A stretch of 64,000 nt of DNA from CALZKI01 sp045124055 (GCA_045124055.1 JBGVKZ010000036.1:1-64000), one strand, 5' to 3'. Counted from the first letter of the stretch, positions 18,019 through 27,141 are shown. A program made the numbers and translations. The notes: generated by a model from the letters alone, not told the origin.

Positions 18019-19170
18019 TTACAACATACTTTCTCCTGCAAAAGATTTTGTAAGCTCAAAATAATCCAGCACTGTTGCGGCAATATCCGCAAAAGTGTCC
18101 CTTGTTCCTAAATTTCTCGCTGCTATCTTTTTACCATACATCAAAAATGGTGTGTATTCTCTGGAATGGTCCGTAGAAACCGTATATCCTGGGTCACAAC
18201 CATGGTCTGCGGTAATCATAAGCACATCCTCTTCTCTTAGTTTTGCCAGCATCTCCGGTAATTTTTCATCAAAATAAGTTAATGCCTTGGCATAACCGTC
18301 GATATCATTTCTATGACCATAAAGCATATCATAGTCTACTAAATTGACAAAACAAAGCCCTTCAAAATCCTTGTCTAAATATTCCAAAGTTCTTTCAATA
18401 CCTTCTTCATTTCCTTTTGTATAAACGTACTCTGTAATCCCTTTGCCTGCAAAAATATCTTTAATTTTTCCTACTGCAATGACATCTTTTCCGTTTTCTT
18501 TCAGAATGTCCAGCATAGTTGTTTGAGGCGGCATTAAAGAATAGTCATGACGCTTGGAAGTTCTTGTAAAATTGCCCTCCCTACCAACAAATGGTCTTGC
18601 AATGACTCTGCCAACGCCGTGTTCTCCCTGTAAGATTTCTCTGGCAATTTCACAATATTCATATAAAGTTTCCACAGGAACAATGTCCTCGTGGGCTGCA
18701 ATCTGGAAAACACTGTCAGCGGAAGTATACACAATCAGTTTTCCCGTCTCCATATGCTCTTTTCCATAATCTTTAATGACTTCTGTGCCAGAATATGGAG
18801 CATTACATAAAACACCTCTGCCACATCTTCTTGAAAATTCCTCTAAAACTTCCTTAGGAAAACCATTTGGATAAGTCGGTAATGGCTTATCAGAGCATAT
18901 ACCGGCTATTTCCCAATGACCAATGGTGGTATCTTTTCCTTTGGATTTTTCTGTCATTCTGGCAATCGTTCCCTCAATGCTATCTGCTTTTTCCATACAG
19001 GAAACACCATCTATGTTAAATAGCCCTAACTTTTTCATATTTTTCATAGAAAAGTATGGACTTTTTGAAACCGATAAGAGCGTATTCGTTCCCTTATCTC
19101 CATAAGAAGCGGCATCCGGCATTTCACCAATTCCAAAACTATCCAATACAATTAAAAATACCCTTTTCAT
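18019..19170 (-). CDS. deoB: Phosphopentomutase
   Basis: 383-residue alkaline-phosphatase-superfamily metalloenzyme interconverting (deoxy)ribose 1- and 5-phosphates. Metal ligands appear in LIVLDSFGIGEMPDA (residue 6-20), NLVDYDMLYGHRND and MITADHGCDPG and STDHSREYTPF. GGAGGAACTGGA precedes the ATG. The usual partners (punA, cdd) are absent. The 85-base upstream gap has several overlapping TATACT-like -10 candidates, so it probably has its own promoter. Confidence 0.96.
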   Translation of the reverse strand: MKRVFLIVLDSFGIGEMPDAASYGDKGTNTLLSVSKSPYFSMKNMKKLGLFNIDGVSCMEKADSIEGTIARMTEKSKGKDTTIGHWEIAGICSDKPLPTYPNGFPKEVLEEFSRRCGRGVLCNAPYSGTEVIKDYGKEHMETGKLIVYTSADSVFQIAAHEDIVPVETLYEYCEIAREILQGEHGVGRVIARPFVGREGNFTRTSKRHDYSLMPPQTTMLDILKENGKDVIAVGKIKDIFAGKGITEYVYTKGNEEGIERTLEYLDKDFEGLCFVNLVDYDMLYGHRNDIDGYAKALTYFDEKLPEMLAKLREEDVLMITADHGCDPGYTVSTDHSREYTPFLMYGKKIAARNLGTRDTFADIAATVLDYFELTKSFAGESML

Positions 19171-19255
19171 TCCAGTTCCTCCAAAATTTCATTGGCACAC
19201 AAAACCACAGTATAGTATATCATAAGTATAGCCAAAATGCACTTAGATTATGGCG

Positions 19256-20023
19256 TTAGTTTTCGACAACCGGGCTGATTATGATGTTTTCTGCCGAAAC
19301 TCCGGTTTTTCTGGTAACAATATCTTCAATCTGAGCTCTCTGGGCATCTGTTAAATCCACAGAACCTAATACTACATCTGCTGTATTTCCGCTAATGCTG
19401 ACAATGGCACTATCAAAGCCTTTTGCCTCCAATAAAATTTCTGCTGCCAGTTCTCTTTCCGCAATGTCTGTCAAATTCACTAAACTTTGTACCGCAGACT
19501 GTTTTGCCGATTCTGCTAACTGTGCATTATTGATAATCTCCAATAATCCGGCTTTATTCTGAGCTCTTGTCTGTTCTTTTAACAATTTTGCATCCGATAA
19601 AGACATCTGAGCCGTAGTGGAGGTATAAACACTTTCTCCCGGTGTGCCAGATTCTTCTGTATATTCTGCCTGCATAGAATCTTCTTCACTACTTGTGCCA
19701 TTTTCCATCTGTGCTACTACATCTTCTGAGCTGACATATGTATCCATGTCGTCTGTGCTATTTTGTGCTACTTCCTGATTTTCTCCTGTAATAGTTTCCA
19801 TATTAATGTCGGATAAATCCATATCTAACATCGTAACAACTTCTTCCTCGTCTGTTACAATATCAAGTTCTGCTGTATATTCTTCCATTTCTCCTGTATC
19901 ACTTTTTGCGGATATATCCTCCTTGTTTAAGTAACTTCCCGAAAATTGCATATACCCTGCTATCGCTATCATAAGTGCAAGTGCCGTAATCATAATTTGA
20001 TTTTTTTTAATTTTCTTTTTCAC
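19256..20023 (-). CDS. spoIIIAH: Stage III sporulation protein AH
   Basis: 255 residues. N-terminal transmembrane helix (about 10-28), a long acidic low-complexity linker (40-130), then the YscJ/FliF-like ring-building domain ending in TRKTGVSAENIIISPVVEN, the hallmark of AH. In Bacillus it pairs with SpoIIQ across the intermembrane space to form the feeding channel. The linker is longer than in Bacillus (218 residues total there). Last gene of the spoIIIA operon. Confidence 0.95.
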   Translation of the reverse strand: MKKKIKKNQIMITALALMIAIAGYMQFSGSYLNKEDISAKSDTGEMEEYTAELDIVTDEEEVVTMLDMDLSDINMETITGENQEVAQNSTDDMDTYVSSEDVVAQMENGTSSEEDSMQAEYTEESGTPGESVYTSTTAQMSLSDAKLLKEQTRAQNKAGLLEIINNAQLAESAKQSAVQSLVNLTDIAERELAAEILLEAKGFDSAIVSISGNTADVVLGSVDLTDAQRAQIEDIVTRKTGVSAENIIISPVVEN

Positions 20024-20034
20024 TGTTCTTCCCT

Positions 20035-20634
20035 CTACGATTCTTTCATTTTAATTACTACTACTTTATGACTTTCGATATCGAATAATGCCTGTACAGC
20101 CTTCACAATCTGCGTTCTTAATAAACTAGCACTATTTCCACCTACTACAATCAGTACTCCTTCCACTTTGGGTGCTTTCGTATAGGTTACATAGGGATAG
20201 GTATTCTCACCACTTTCCTTACCATAACAGACAGTTTCCTCTGTATTATTGGACTCAATTTCTCTAGTGCCTCCTGCACTGTCTTCCTCCACAGTCGTTT
20301 CCGTCGTATTTTTTGTCTCTTTTAGTACTACTTCTTCTTCCGAAGTCTCTAGCGTAATCATCACATTTACGCTATCTATTCCATCAATAGTTTTCAAAAT
20401 TTCTTCCAGTTGATTTTCCATTTGTTCTTTATAGGAATCTTCCAAATTATTTTCTACTATCGCTATATTGTTTTGTTTAGCCTGACTGTCTTCTATCATT
20501 TCTTCATCGCTTTTTTTTGCATCTGGCCAAAAGACAATTAGTAGAAAAACCCCTGCCAAAATTAAGATAATCCATTCGTCCTTCCCCCACTTTTTCGTCT
20601 TTACTTTTTCGAAAACTTTTTTTATTTCTCCCAC
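20035..20634 (-). CDS. spoIIIAG: Stage III sporulation protein AG
   Basis: 199 residues with a single membrane helix (about 22-40) and a C-terminal ring-building domain (GVLIVVGGNSASLLRTQIVKAVQALF). AG forms the large ring of the channel. The middle is rich in Glu and Thr. It overlaps spoIIIAF by 13 bases and is followed by spoIIIAH after 11 bases. Confidence 0.94.
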   Translation of the reverse strand: MGEIKKVFEKVKTKKWGKDEWIILILAGVFLLIVFWPDAKKSDEEMIEDSQAKQNNIAIVENNLEDSYKEQMENQLEEILKTIDGIDSVNVMITLETSEEEVVLKETKNTTETTVEEDSAGGTREIESNNTEETVCYGKESGENTYPYVTYTKAPKVEGVLIVVGGNSASLLRTQIVKAVQALFDIESHKVVVIKMKES

Positions 20635-20939
20635 TTGACTTCCTCCACCTTGATATCCACCTCTTTTATATCCACATTTTCGATTGCTTCCTGAAAAGTT
20701 GGCACTTGGGTTTCTAAATTTTCCTCCTCAATTATTAAATAACTCTCTATTTGATTTATCGAATCTACCAAATCAAAATCACTCCGAAAAAAACTCACGA
20801 TTGGAGTAATTATTTTTAACAGCACCACTAATGAAATAATAAATTTGATAAATTTTCCATACTTATTTCCTGCCTGAAAACTTTCCAGTACTTTTGCCAA
20901 AATCAGAAAAAGTACAATTTCTTTGCACAGTGTTACCAT
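20622..20939 (-). CDS. spoIIIAF: Stage III sporulation protein AF
   Basis: 105 residues: two membrane helices (about 5-20 and 32-50: KFIISLVVLLKIITPI) and a short soluble tail. I start at ATG 20939, with AAGGGGAAATT upstream and 11 bases after spoIIIAE; the open frame extends 81 codons further upstream but that part lies on top of spoIIIAE and is not coding. The tail is shorter than in Bacillus AF (206 residues), which lacks here most of the soluble domain. Confidence 0.9.
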   Translation of the reverse strand: MVTLCKEIVLFLILAKVLESFQAGNKYGKFIKFIISLVVLLKIITPIVSFFRSDFDLVDSINQIESYLIIEEENLETQVPTFQEAIENVDIKEVDIKVEEVKWEK

Positions 20940-20950
20940 AATTTCCCCTT

Positions 20951-21931
20951 TTAGCTTGTTGTAAATAAAACAATCGCCATAGATACTATAAATAGGAGAA
21001 GCACTGTCAATACCATTTTTAAAAGTAATGACACCCCTTCTGCCACTTCTAAAACCGGCTGCGAAAAATTCTTTTCTGCAATCAAGGACATCAGTGCCCC
21101 ACAACCCTTTAACAAAATGCTGGTCAAAAAAAGCTTTACCACCGGTACTGCAGCTGTAATAATCAAGATGCAAAAGATACATACACCGACACTGTTTTTA
21201 ATTAAAATTAAAGACCCCAGTGCCAATTCCGTCATTCCCTGGGCAGCATTTCCTATGCCTGGTATAACCGATATGGTTTTTTGAACCGTTTCGTTTTTTA
21301 TCCCATCAATCACAGGGGATACCATAGATTGCAAAAAACCAACACCTGAGATAACGCCAACCAACGCCTTTAATACAAAACTGATTGCCTTTTTCATATA
21401 CTCTGTAATAACCGACAATTTCTTTTCCAGCCAAAGTGCATTCCCAAAAGTTAAAATCATGTAACAGGACACAAAGGGCAATAAAATATGTAAGACTAAC
21501 TGTTCTACTGCATAAATGACAAGTACACTGATTCGATAATAGGCATAGCCGGTTATCTGGTTGCCGCTATTTATGACTGCCATATAATAAACAGGAATCG
21601 CCACATTCATAACTACCAATATGGAATTGATGACTTCCTTGGTTGTTTTCAACATTTCCAAAAATATAGTAAACAACGAAGAAAACATTAGGACGTGTAT
21701 CATCAAGTATCCCATTTTAGAAACCTCTTTTGTCTGAAAGGAATCCATAAAGGACAAAAAAATTCCAGCTAAAACCGCCAGTAAAATGAACTCGATACAC
21801 ATTCTTTTTATAGAGCCATTTAGGAAAAAATCTTCTTTGGTTATGTATTCAAAAACATAGGCAATTACTTGTAAAATATCGCCTTCCAGTATTTTTTCAT
21901 AGAGTGTCTCCCACAGATTACTATCTACCAT
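20951..21931 (-). CDS. spoIIIAE: Stage III sporulation protein AE
   Basis: 326-residue polytopic membrane protein with about seven to eight hydrophobic segments and the conserved SVIPGIGNAAQGMTELALGS near residue 215-235. It is shorter than Bacillus AE (about 400) because the N-terminal signal-peptide region is missing. GAGGGG lies upstream and the ATG is two bases after spoIIIAD, so this start looks real. Confidence 0.94.
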   Translation of the reverse strand: MVDSNLWETLYEKILEGDILQVIAYVFEYITKEDFFLNGSIKRMCIEFILLAVLAGIFLSFMDSFQTKEVSKMGYLMIHVLMFSSLFTIFLEMLKTTKEVINSILVVMNVAIPVYYMAVINSGNQITGYAYYRISVLVIYAVEQLVLHILLPFVSCYMILTFGNALWLEKKLSVITEYMKKAISFVLKALVGVISGVGFLQSMVSPVIDGIKNETVQKTISVIPGIGNAAQGMTELALGSLILIKNSVGVCIFCILIITAAVPVVKLFLTSILLKGCGALMSLIAEKNFSQPVLEVAEGVSLLLKMVLTVLLLFIVSMAIVLFTTS

Positions 21932-21933
21932 AT

Positions 21934-22314
21934 TTACCCCTCAAAACTGATAATTTGATTCATAATGGCAAGTACAATGGGAAGGCCAGATATTAACACC
22001 ATAATTTTTCCAAACATTTCTACCTGTCCCGCAATCGCCCCTTGTCCTACATCTTTGCAAAGCTGCGTTCCAAATTCACACAAATAGGTAATCCCTATCA
22101 TTTTTAGAATGAGCTTTATATAGTATCCGGAATTATCAAAATAATTCTGAAATGCCCAAAGTCCGTCTAATAAAATTTCTGCATAATCCAGAATATAAAA
22201 GATGAGTATAACGCAAACTGCCAATGTCATCAAAAATCCGTAGCTGGCCTTATGCTCTTTTAGTAACACAATAAAAAATACACCCATAATCGATATAATA
22301 ATTACTTTTTCCAT
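21934..22314 (-). CDS. spoIIIAD: Stage III sporulation protein AD
   Basis: 126 residues, about four membrane helices, with the conserved FGTQLCKDVGQGAIAGQVEMFGK in part near 80-100. Start ATG 22314 has AGGTG upstream; a TTG six codons earlier is less likely. It follows spoIIIAC by seven bases. Confidence 0.94.
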   Translation of the reverse strand: MEKVIIISIMGVFFIVLLKEHKASYGFLMTLAVCVILIFYILDYAEILLDGLWAFQNYFDNSGYYIKLILKMIGITYLCEFGTQLCKDVGQGAIAGQVEMFGKIMVLISGLPIVLAIMNQIISFEG

Positions 22315-22321
22315 CTTACAC

Positions 22322-22516
22322 CTAAAGCTCAAACAAATTCTGTATGGTTAAAAACATGTCATATATGTAAGGTAACAGCCAACTCAGAACAATTATGAGG
22401 GCTGCAAGTCCTACCAGATAGGCATATTCTTCTCTCCCGCTATGTTTGAGAACCTGGCATAAAATTGCCACAATAATGCCCACCGCTGCAATTTTTATAA
22501 TAATCCCAGTCTCCAT
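22322..22516 (-). CDS. spoIIIAC: Stage III sporulation protein AC
   Basis: 64 residues with two membrane helices and the signature CQVLKHSGREEYAYLVGLA between them. AGGAGGAAGTT precedes the ATG. Size and position match AC of all spore formers. Confidence 0.95.
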   Translation of the reverse strand: METGIIIKIAAVGIIVAILCQVLKHSGREEYAYLVGLAALIIVLSWLLPYIYDMFLTIQNLFEL

Positions 22517-22525
22517 AACTTCCTC

Positions 22526-23044
22526 CTAAAGCAATAGAATGGATATAAACAAACCACTCATTACACCAAAATATATGATAAGTTTGCGGTTATCCTGAAA
22601 TTTCTTTTCTCTCTGCAAAACATCATTTTCTACTTCCTGTAAATATTGCTCTATGGCAGATAACTGACCTTTCGCATTGGAATATCCAAAACATCTACTT
22701 AGTTGAAGCAAATGACTTTTTTCTTCTTTAGAAAGTTTTTCCTGTTCACAAATTCTGTATATCGTTTCTTCCCAAATCACTTCAAAAGATTTCCCCTGAT
22801 GATTCCTATATTCTTCACTAACCTTCTCTAAAACGGCTTTTAGACTTCCTTCTGACTTCCATACATATTCCTCACAAATATCCGGAATAGGTATATGACT
22901 ATGAAAAATCTCGTCCATAAGAAAAATCGTAAAATTTTTGATTTGTTTCAAATTCTTAATCCTTTTTGTTTCCTCTCTTATTCTTTCTAAGGAAAGACCT
23001 ATGGTTCCTGTCACTAAAAATAGTACTCCCATCAGCTTAAGCAT
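22526..23044 (-). CDS. spoIIIAB: Stage III sporulation protein AB
   Basis: 172 residues with hydrophobic segments at both ends (GVLFLVTGTIGLSL and IIYFGVMSGLFISILLL) around a helical soluble part containing LLQLSRCFGYSNAKGQ, like GspF-type platform proteins. It starts inside the spoIIIAA stop (ATGCTTAA, 8-base overlap). Confidence 0.93.
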   Translation of the reverse strand: MLKLMGVLFLVTGTIGLSLERIREETKRIKNLKQIKNFTIFLMDEIFHSHIPIPDICEEYVWKSEGSLKAVLEKVSEEYRNHQGKSFEVIWEETIYRICEQEKLSKEEKSHLLQLSRCFGYSNAKGQLSAIEQYLQEVENDVLQREKKFQDNRKLIIYFGVMSGLFISILLL

Positions 23045-23981
23045 ATAGTTCCCCCACTGGTAATGTTTGCTTTACCACGCACTTTCCATCTTCCTTTTGC
23101 ATAAAGATGAGTCTTTCAAATCCCCCTTGGCATAAAAGATCAGACATATACGGTTTTCTCAAAAGCTCATCAATACTTCCTGCGTGAATTGTGGCGAGAA
23201 TCGTCACCCCACACTTTATGGCATATTGAACAGCTTCAATATCCTCTTTTTCACCAATTTCATCCAGAGCCAGTATCTCCGGTGACATAGAACGAATCAG
23301 CATTAACATTGCCTGTTTTTTAGAAAGACAGGATAGTACATCGGTTCTTGGACCCAAATCGTTTTGTGGCATACCTTTATAGCCACCGGCAATTTCATTT
23401 CGTTCATCCACCACCCCTACCTTATACGCTTTTCTTCGATAATTTCCTTTGGAAAGCTGTCTCACCATATCTCTTAACATAGTGGTTTTTCCACAGCCCG
23501 GGGGAGAAATAATCAAACTATTTTTAATTTGTCCGTTTTCAAATAAAAAGTCTATGACTCCATTTGCCACCCCTAAAATTTCATGGGAAATACGGATATT
23601 CATAAAGGTTACATATTTGATTGTGATAATTCGCCCACTGGCATCTACTACCACTTCACCAGCCAGTCCAACTCTATGTCCGCCCTGTACCGTAATATAT
23701 CCTTCCTTTAGTTCTTCCTCAAAGGCATAGATAGAACATTTACAGATGTGATTCAGTATCTGGTCAATCTCCTGAGAGGTTACAAGTCTTGCTTCTTTTA
23801 TATTTTTTGTCTTCTGTCCCTTTGGCGTCAAAAAGTACTCTTGTCCTTTCAAAAGAATACTGATTGGGTTATTCACCCGAATTCTTACTTCTTCAATAAA
23901 CTCTGCCTCTTTTGAAATCGTCGTCCAAAATTCTTTCATTTTGTCCGGAAAAATATTTAAAAATTCTTGTGTTTTGTCCAA
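23037..23981 (-). CDS. spoIIIAA: Stage III sporulation protein AA (secretion-type ATPase)
   Basis: 314 residues. Walker A ISPPGCGKTTMLRD near residue 157 and Walker B LALDEIGEKED near 235; it resembles GspE-type ATPases and powers the channel. The likely start is TTG 23981, spaced correctly from GAGGTG; another TTG at 23999 would overlap the ribosome site. First gene of the operon. Confidence 0.95.
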   Translation of the reverse strand: MDKTQEFLNIFPDKMKEFWTTISKEAEFIEEVRIRVNNPISILLKGQEYFLTPKGQKTKNIKEARLVTSQEIDQILNHICKCSIYAFEEELKEGYITVQGGHRVGLAGEVVVDASGRIITIKYVTFMNIRISHEILGVANGVIDFLFENGQIKNSLIISPPGCGKTTMLRDMVRQLSKGNYRRKAYKVGVVDERNEIAGGYKGMPQNDLGPRTDVLSCLSKKQAMLMLIRSMSPEILALDEIGEKEDIEAVQYAIKCGVTILATIHAGSIDELLRKPYMSDLLCQGGFERLIFMQKEDGKCVVKQTLPVGELYA

Positions 23982-23999
23982 ATTCTCACCTCTTAACAA

Positions 24000-24028
24000 A
24001 GTATATGAATTTGTCCGATTGTTATGAC
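24000..24028 (-). promoter_or_regulatory. Candidate sigma-E promoter of the spoIIIA operon
   Basis: Minus strand GTCATAAC (24021-24028), 13 bases, CATATACT (24000-24007). The sigma-E consensus has an ATA-centred -35 and a CATACA-x-T -10 separated by 13-15 bases. spoIIIA is under sigma-E control in Bacillus. Transcription would begin only about 10-15 bases before the TTG start, so the leader is very short. Confidence 0.55.
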
Positions 24029-24043
24029 AAAAAATTGAAGCAA

Positions 24044-24089
24044 GAAAAACGAGAATATTTTTAGTAGCTATACTAAAAACATTCTCGTT
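24044..24089 (-). terminator. Terminator after the 24117-24584 gene
   Basis: Arms 24048-24066 and 24071-24089 pair over 19 positions with one mismatch and a four-base loop. On the minus strand TTTTTCTT follows. It insulates spoIIIA from the gene upstream. The stem is AT-rich, but it is long. Confidence 0.65.
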
Positions 24090-24116
24090 AATTTTAGCTA
24101 TATTTAATTGTTATTT

Positions 24117-24584
24117 TTACTGCTGAGGATAAAACCAACGTTCTCTATATCCACCCTCACCTAAAAGATTCAAATATTCATATTTAACCTGAAAGCCATG
24201 TAATGTTCCTTGTAGCACTTCCAATGCACCTACATATCCATTCATTTCCGTACACTCAAAATATGTATTACTTAAATCAAAGACTTTCTTTCCACCACTT
24301 TCAACTGTCTGATAATAAATGGTTACCAATGCTGCAGTATAGCCAGATATTGTAATTACTTCCCAACCTTCAGCATAAACTGTACCTCTTTGTTTTACTG
24401 CATTCTGAAATTGAGCTTCCTCAATTTTCTGCATACACAAATTTTCACTATCATCCAAACACAATTTGTAATATTGTTTTTGAATTATCTCCTCCTCGGA
24501 TAGATTAGTCATCGCATATACTGGAAAGTTAAAATTTCCAAAGCAGATGCACACAATAAGTATCGCTAGCAACATTTTTTTCAT
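24117..24584 (-). CDS. Small secreted protein of unknown function
   Basis: 155 residues with a clear signal peptide (MKKMLLAILIVCICFGNF, cleavage probably after VYA near residue 25). The mature part has alternating beta-like segments (WEVITISGYTAALVTIYYQT, FDLSNTYFECTEMNGY) and one pair of cysteines. I recognise no family. AAGGGGG precedes the ATG. It is monocistronic: its own promoter lies upstream and a terminator follows. Confidence 0.8.
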   Translation of the reverse strand: MKKMLLAILIVCICFGNFNFPVYAMTNLSEEEIIQKQYYKLCLDDSENLCMQKIEEAQFQNAVKQRGTVYAEGWEVITISGYTAALVTIYYQTVESGGKKVFDLSNTYFECTEMNGYVGALEVLQGTLHGFQVKYEYLNLLGEGGYRERWFYPQQ

Positions 24585-24616
24585 ATGAGTATCCCCCTTT
24601 ACTTTTTATATTTATT

Positions 24617-24645
24617 ATACTATACTAATAATGTTATATTGTCAA
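24617..24645 (-). promoter_or_regulatory. Sigma-A promoter of the secreted-protein gene
   Basis: Minus strand TTGACA (perfect -35), 17 bases, TAGTAT, with TATAAT three bases further as an alternative -10. Transcription starts about 25-35 bases before the ATG. The divergent zinc-ribbon gene starts only 28 bases away. Confidence 0.65.
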
Positions 24646-24672
24646 ATATTTTGTTGCAGAAAGGGGAATTGT

Positions 24673-25002
24673 ATGACAACTTGTAAAAAATGTAACGCTA
24701 GTAATATGCCTGGCACTAAGTACTGCCAGAGATGTGGCTCAAAATTAAAAGAAACAGCAAAGCTATTCGATTGGAAAAACACCAAATTTTTAGCTGGTGC
24801 TGGAAACAAAGGCCCTTCTATTGCACCACTGGCAATGATGTCTGTAGCCAATGGAACAAAAGATTTAGGACCTGTAACCACCGTAAAAAACCTTGTTAAA
24901 GTTAATCCTCTAGAAGATGGCCGTTGGTATTGCCCAGATTGTGGTGAACTAAATGCAAAACATTCTTTCGTATGTAAAGGATGTGGACGCGATTTTGTAT
25001 AA
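24673..25002 (+). CDS. Small protein with two zinc ribbons
   Basis: 109 residues. The N-terminal ribbon has C4, C7, C18, C21 and the C-terminal ribbon C87, C90, C101, C104 (WYCPDCGEL ... VCKGCGRDF), joined by a glycine- and alanine-containing linker. The ATG at 24673 has AAAGGGG upstream; a longer frame from 24631 lacks support. It is one of few plus-strand genes, is followed by a terminator, and its function is unknown; such ribbons often mediate protein or nucleic-acid contacts. Confidence 0.82.
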   Translation: MTTCKKCNASNMPGTKYCQRCGSKLKETAKLFDWKNTKFLAGAGNKGPSIAPLAMMSVANGTKDLGPVTTVKNLVKVNPLEDGRWYCPDCGELNAKHSFVCKGCGRDFV

Positions 25003-25004
25003 AA

Positions 25005-25042
25005 AACTCCCCAGTTTAATTCACTGGGGAGTTTCCTTTTTA
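25005..25042. terminator. Bidirectional terminator between the zinc-ribbon gene and pnp
   Basis: ACTCCCCAGT - ttaattc - ACTGGGGAGT makes a 10-bp stem. The plus strand continues TTCCTTTTT and the minus strand TTTTTT, so it serves both convergent genes. Confidence 0.9.
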
Positions 25043-25050
25043 ATCATCTT

Positions 25051-27141
25051 TTACTTCTGTTCAACATCTTTCATTGAGAAACTGTATCTGCCCATCTTAT
25101 CTTTTCCAAGGCAAACAACTGTAACTGTATCACCAAGAGTAAGCACATCTTCTACGTGGTTGATTCTTTCTTTTGAAATCTTAGAAATGTGAACCATACC
25201 ATCTTTACCCGGTGCGAATTCAACAAAGGCACCAAATTCTTTAATGCTAACAACTTTACCTTTGAAAATCTGACCTTCTTCAAAGTCTGTTGTGATAATC
25301 TTAATCATTTCAATGGCTTTATCCATCATAGCCTTATCTGTACCACAAACACTAACAGCACCTTCGTCAGAAATATCAATTTTCACACCTGTTGCATCGA
25401 TAATTGCGTTGATAGTTTTACCTCTCTGACCAACAACATCACCAATTTTTTCTGGGTCAATTTTAATCTGTTCAATCTTTGGAGCATATTCACCAACAGT
25501 TGCACGTGGTTCAGAAATTGCTGGTTTCATACAATTATCCATAATAAATAATCTTGCTTCACGACATCTTTGAATAGCACCTTCTACGATAGGTCTTGTT
25601 AAACCATGAATCTTAATATCCATCTGAATAGCTGTGATACCTTCAGTAGTACCTGTTACTTTAAAGTCCATATCGCCAAAGAAATCTTCAAGACCCTGGA
25701 TATCTGTTAATAAGACAAAATCGTCGTCTGTATCGCCTGTTACAAGACCACAGGAAATACCAGCTACCATACTCTTGATTGGTACACCGGCAGCCATAAG
25801 TGACATACAAGATGCACAAGTAGATGCCATTGATGTAGAACCATTTGATTCAAAAGTTTCTGATACTGTTCTGATTGCATATGGGAATTCTTCTTCTGAA
25901 GGAAGAACAGCCATTAACGCTTTTTCTGCTAAAGCACCATGACCAATTTCACGTCTACCTGGTCCTCTGCTAACTTTTGTTTCACCAACTGAGTAAGCTG
26001 GGAAATTATAATGATGCATATATCTTTTTGCTGTCACATTTTCATCAAGTCCATCTACTTTCTGAACTTCTGAAAGTGGAGCTAAAGTACAAACGTTACA
26101 AATCTGTGTTTGACCACGTGTAAACATTGCAGAACCGTGAACTCTAGGAATCAAATCTACTTCTGCTGAAAGTTTACGAATCTGTGTGATTTCACGACCA
26201 TCTGGACGTTTGTGGTCTTTTAAAATCATTTTACGAACAGTTTTCTTTTCATACTGGTAAATTGCTTCACCTAAAATAGCTAACCATTCTTCATTTTCAG
26301 CAAATGCTTCTTCTAATCTTGCTGTAATATTTCTGATATTTTCTTCACGAACCTGTTTTTCATCTGTGAAAACTGCTTCTTCCATTTCTGCTGGAGTAAC
26401 AATTTCTTTCATAGCTGCAAACATTTCTTCTGGAATTGCACAGCTTGTGTATTCGTGTTTTGGTTTTCCTACTTCTGCAACCATATTATCGATAAATGCA
26501 ATAATTGTCTGGTTGATATCATGAGCTTTGTAAATTGCTTCAATCATTCTATCTTCTGGAACTTCTTTTGCTCCAGCTTCAATCATAATCACTTTTTCCT
26601 TTGTAGAAGCAACGGTTAACTGTAAATCACCGTTAATCCACTGTTCCTGATTTGGATTTACGATAAATTCGCCATCTACTAAACCAATCTGTGTAGTAGC
26701 ACATGGTCCATCGAATGGAATGTCTGAAATACAGGTTGCGATAGCTGAACCAAGCATAGCTACTAATTCAGGACGGCAATCTGGGTCAACTGACATAACC
26801 ATATTGTTCAGTGTAACATCATTTCTATAATCCTTTGGAAATAAAGGACGCATAGGTCTGTCGATTACACGGCTTGTTAAAATTGCGTTTTCTGAGGCTT
26901 TTCCTTCACGTTTGTTAAATCCACCTGGGATTTTACCTACTGCATACAATTTTTCTTCATATTCTACTGAAAGTGGGAAGAAATCAATCCCATCTCTTGG
27001 TTTTTCTGAAGCTGTTGCAGTACTTAATACTGTTGTGTCACCATAGTGCATAAAAGCACAACCATTAGCCTGTTTACCAACTCTACCGATATCTACGGAA
27101 AGTGTACGACCTGCTAATTCCATACTAAATGTCTTATACAT
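25051..27141 (-). CDS. pnp: Polyribonucleotide nucleotidyltransferase (PNPase)
   Basis: 696-residue 3'-5' phosphorolytic exoribonuclease. Two RNase PH domains flank a helical segment (about 10-230 and 310-540), then a KH domain (GQRGKTINAIIDATGVKIDI, about 565-600) and an S1 domain (GKVVSIKEFGAFVEFAPGKDG, about 625-690). GAGAAGACGAA with AAGGAG precedes the ATG. It follows rpsO, as in most bacteria, but a terminator and a structured leader separate them. Confidence 0.97.
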   Translation of the reverse strand: MYKTFSMELAGRTLSVDIGRVGKQANGCAFMHYGDTTVLSTATASEKPRDGIDFFPLSVEYEEKLYAVGKIPGGFNKREGKASENAILTSRVIDRPMRPLFPKDYRNDVTLNNMVMSVDPDCRPELVAMLGSAIATCISDIPFDGPCATTQIGLVDGEFIVNPNQEQWINGDLQLTVASTKEKVIMIEAGAKEVPEDRMIEAIYKAHDINQTIIAFIDNMVAEVGKPKHEYTSCAIPEEMFAAMKEIVTPAEMEEAVFTDEKQVREENIRNITARLEEAFAENEEWLAILGEAIYQYEKKTVRKMILKDHKRPDGREITQIRKLSAEVDLIPRVHGSAMFTRGQTQICNVCTLAPLSEVQKVDGLDENVTAKRYMHHYNFPAYSVGETKVSRGPGRREIGHGALAEKALMAVLPSEEEFPYAIRTVSETFESNGSTSMASTCASCMSLMAAGVPIKSMVAGISCGLVTGDTDDDFVLLTDIQGLEDFFGDMDFKVTGTTEGITAIQMDIKIHGLTRPIVEGAIQRCREARLFIMDNCMKPAISEPRATVGEYAPKIEQIKIDPEKIGDVVGQRGKTINAIIDATGVKIDISDEGAVSVCGTDKAMMDKAIEMIKIITTDFEEGQIFKGKVVSIKEFGAFVEFAPGKDGMVHISKISKERINHVEDVLTLGDTVTVVCLGKDKMGRYSFSMKDVEQK

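Noticed and set aside
20940..21182. N-terminal extension of SpoIIIAF
   Set aside because: It overlaps spoIIIAE and is not membrane-like; the ATG at 20939 has a good ribosome site.
24631..24672. Upstream extension of the zinc-ribbon gene
   Set aside because: The segment overlaps the promoter region and lacks a ribosome site; the ATG at 24673 has AAAGGGG.
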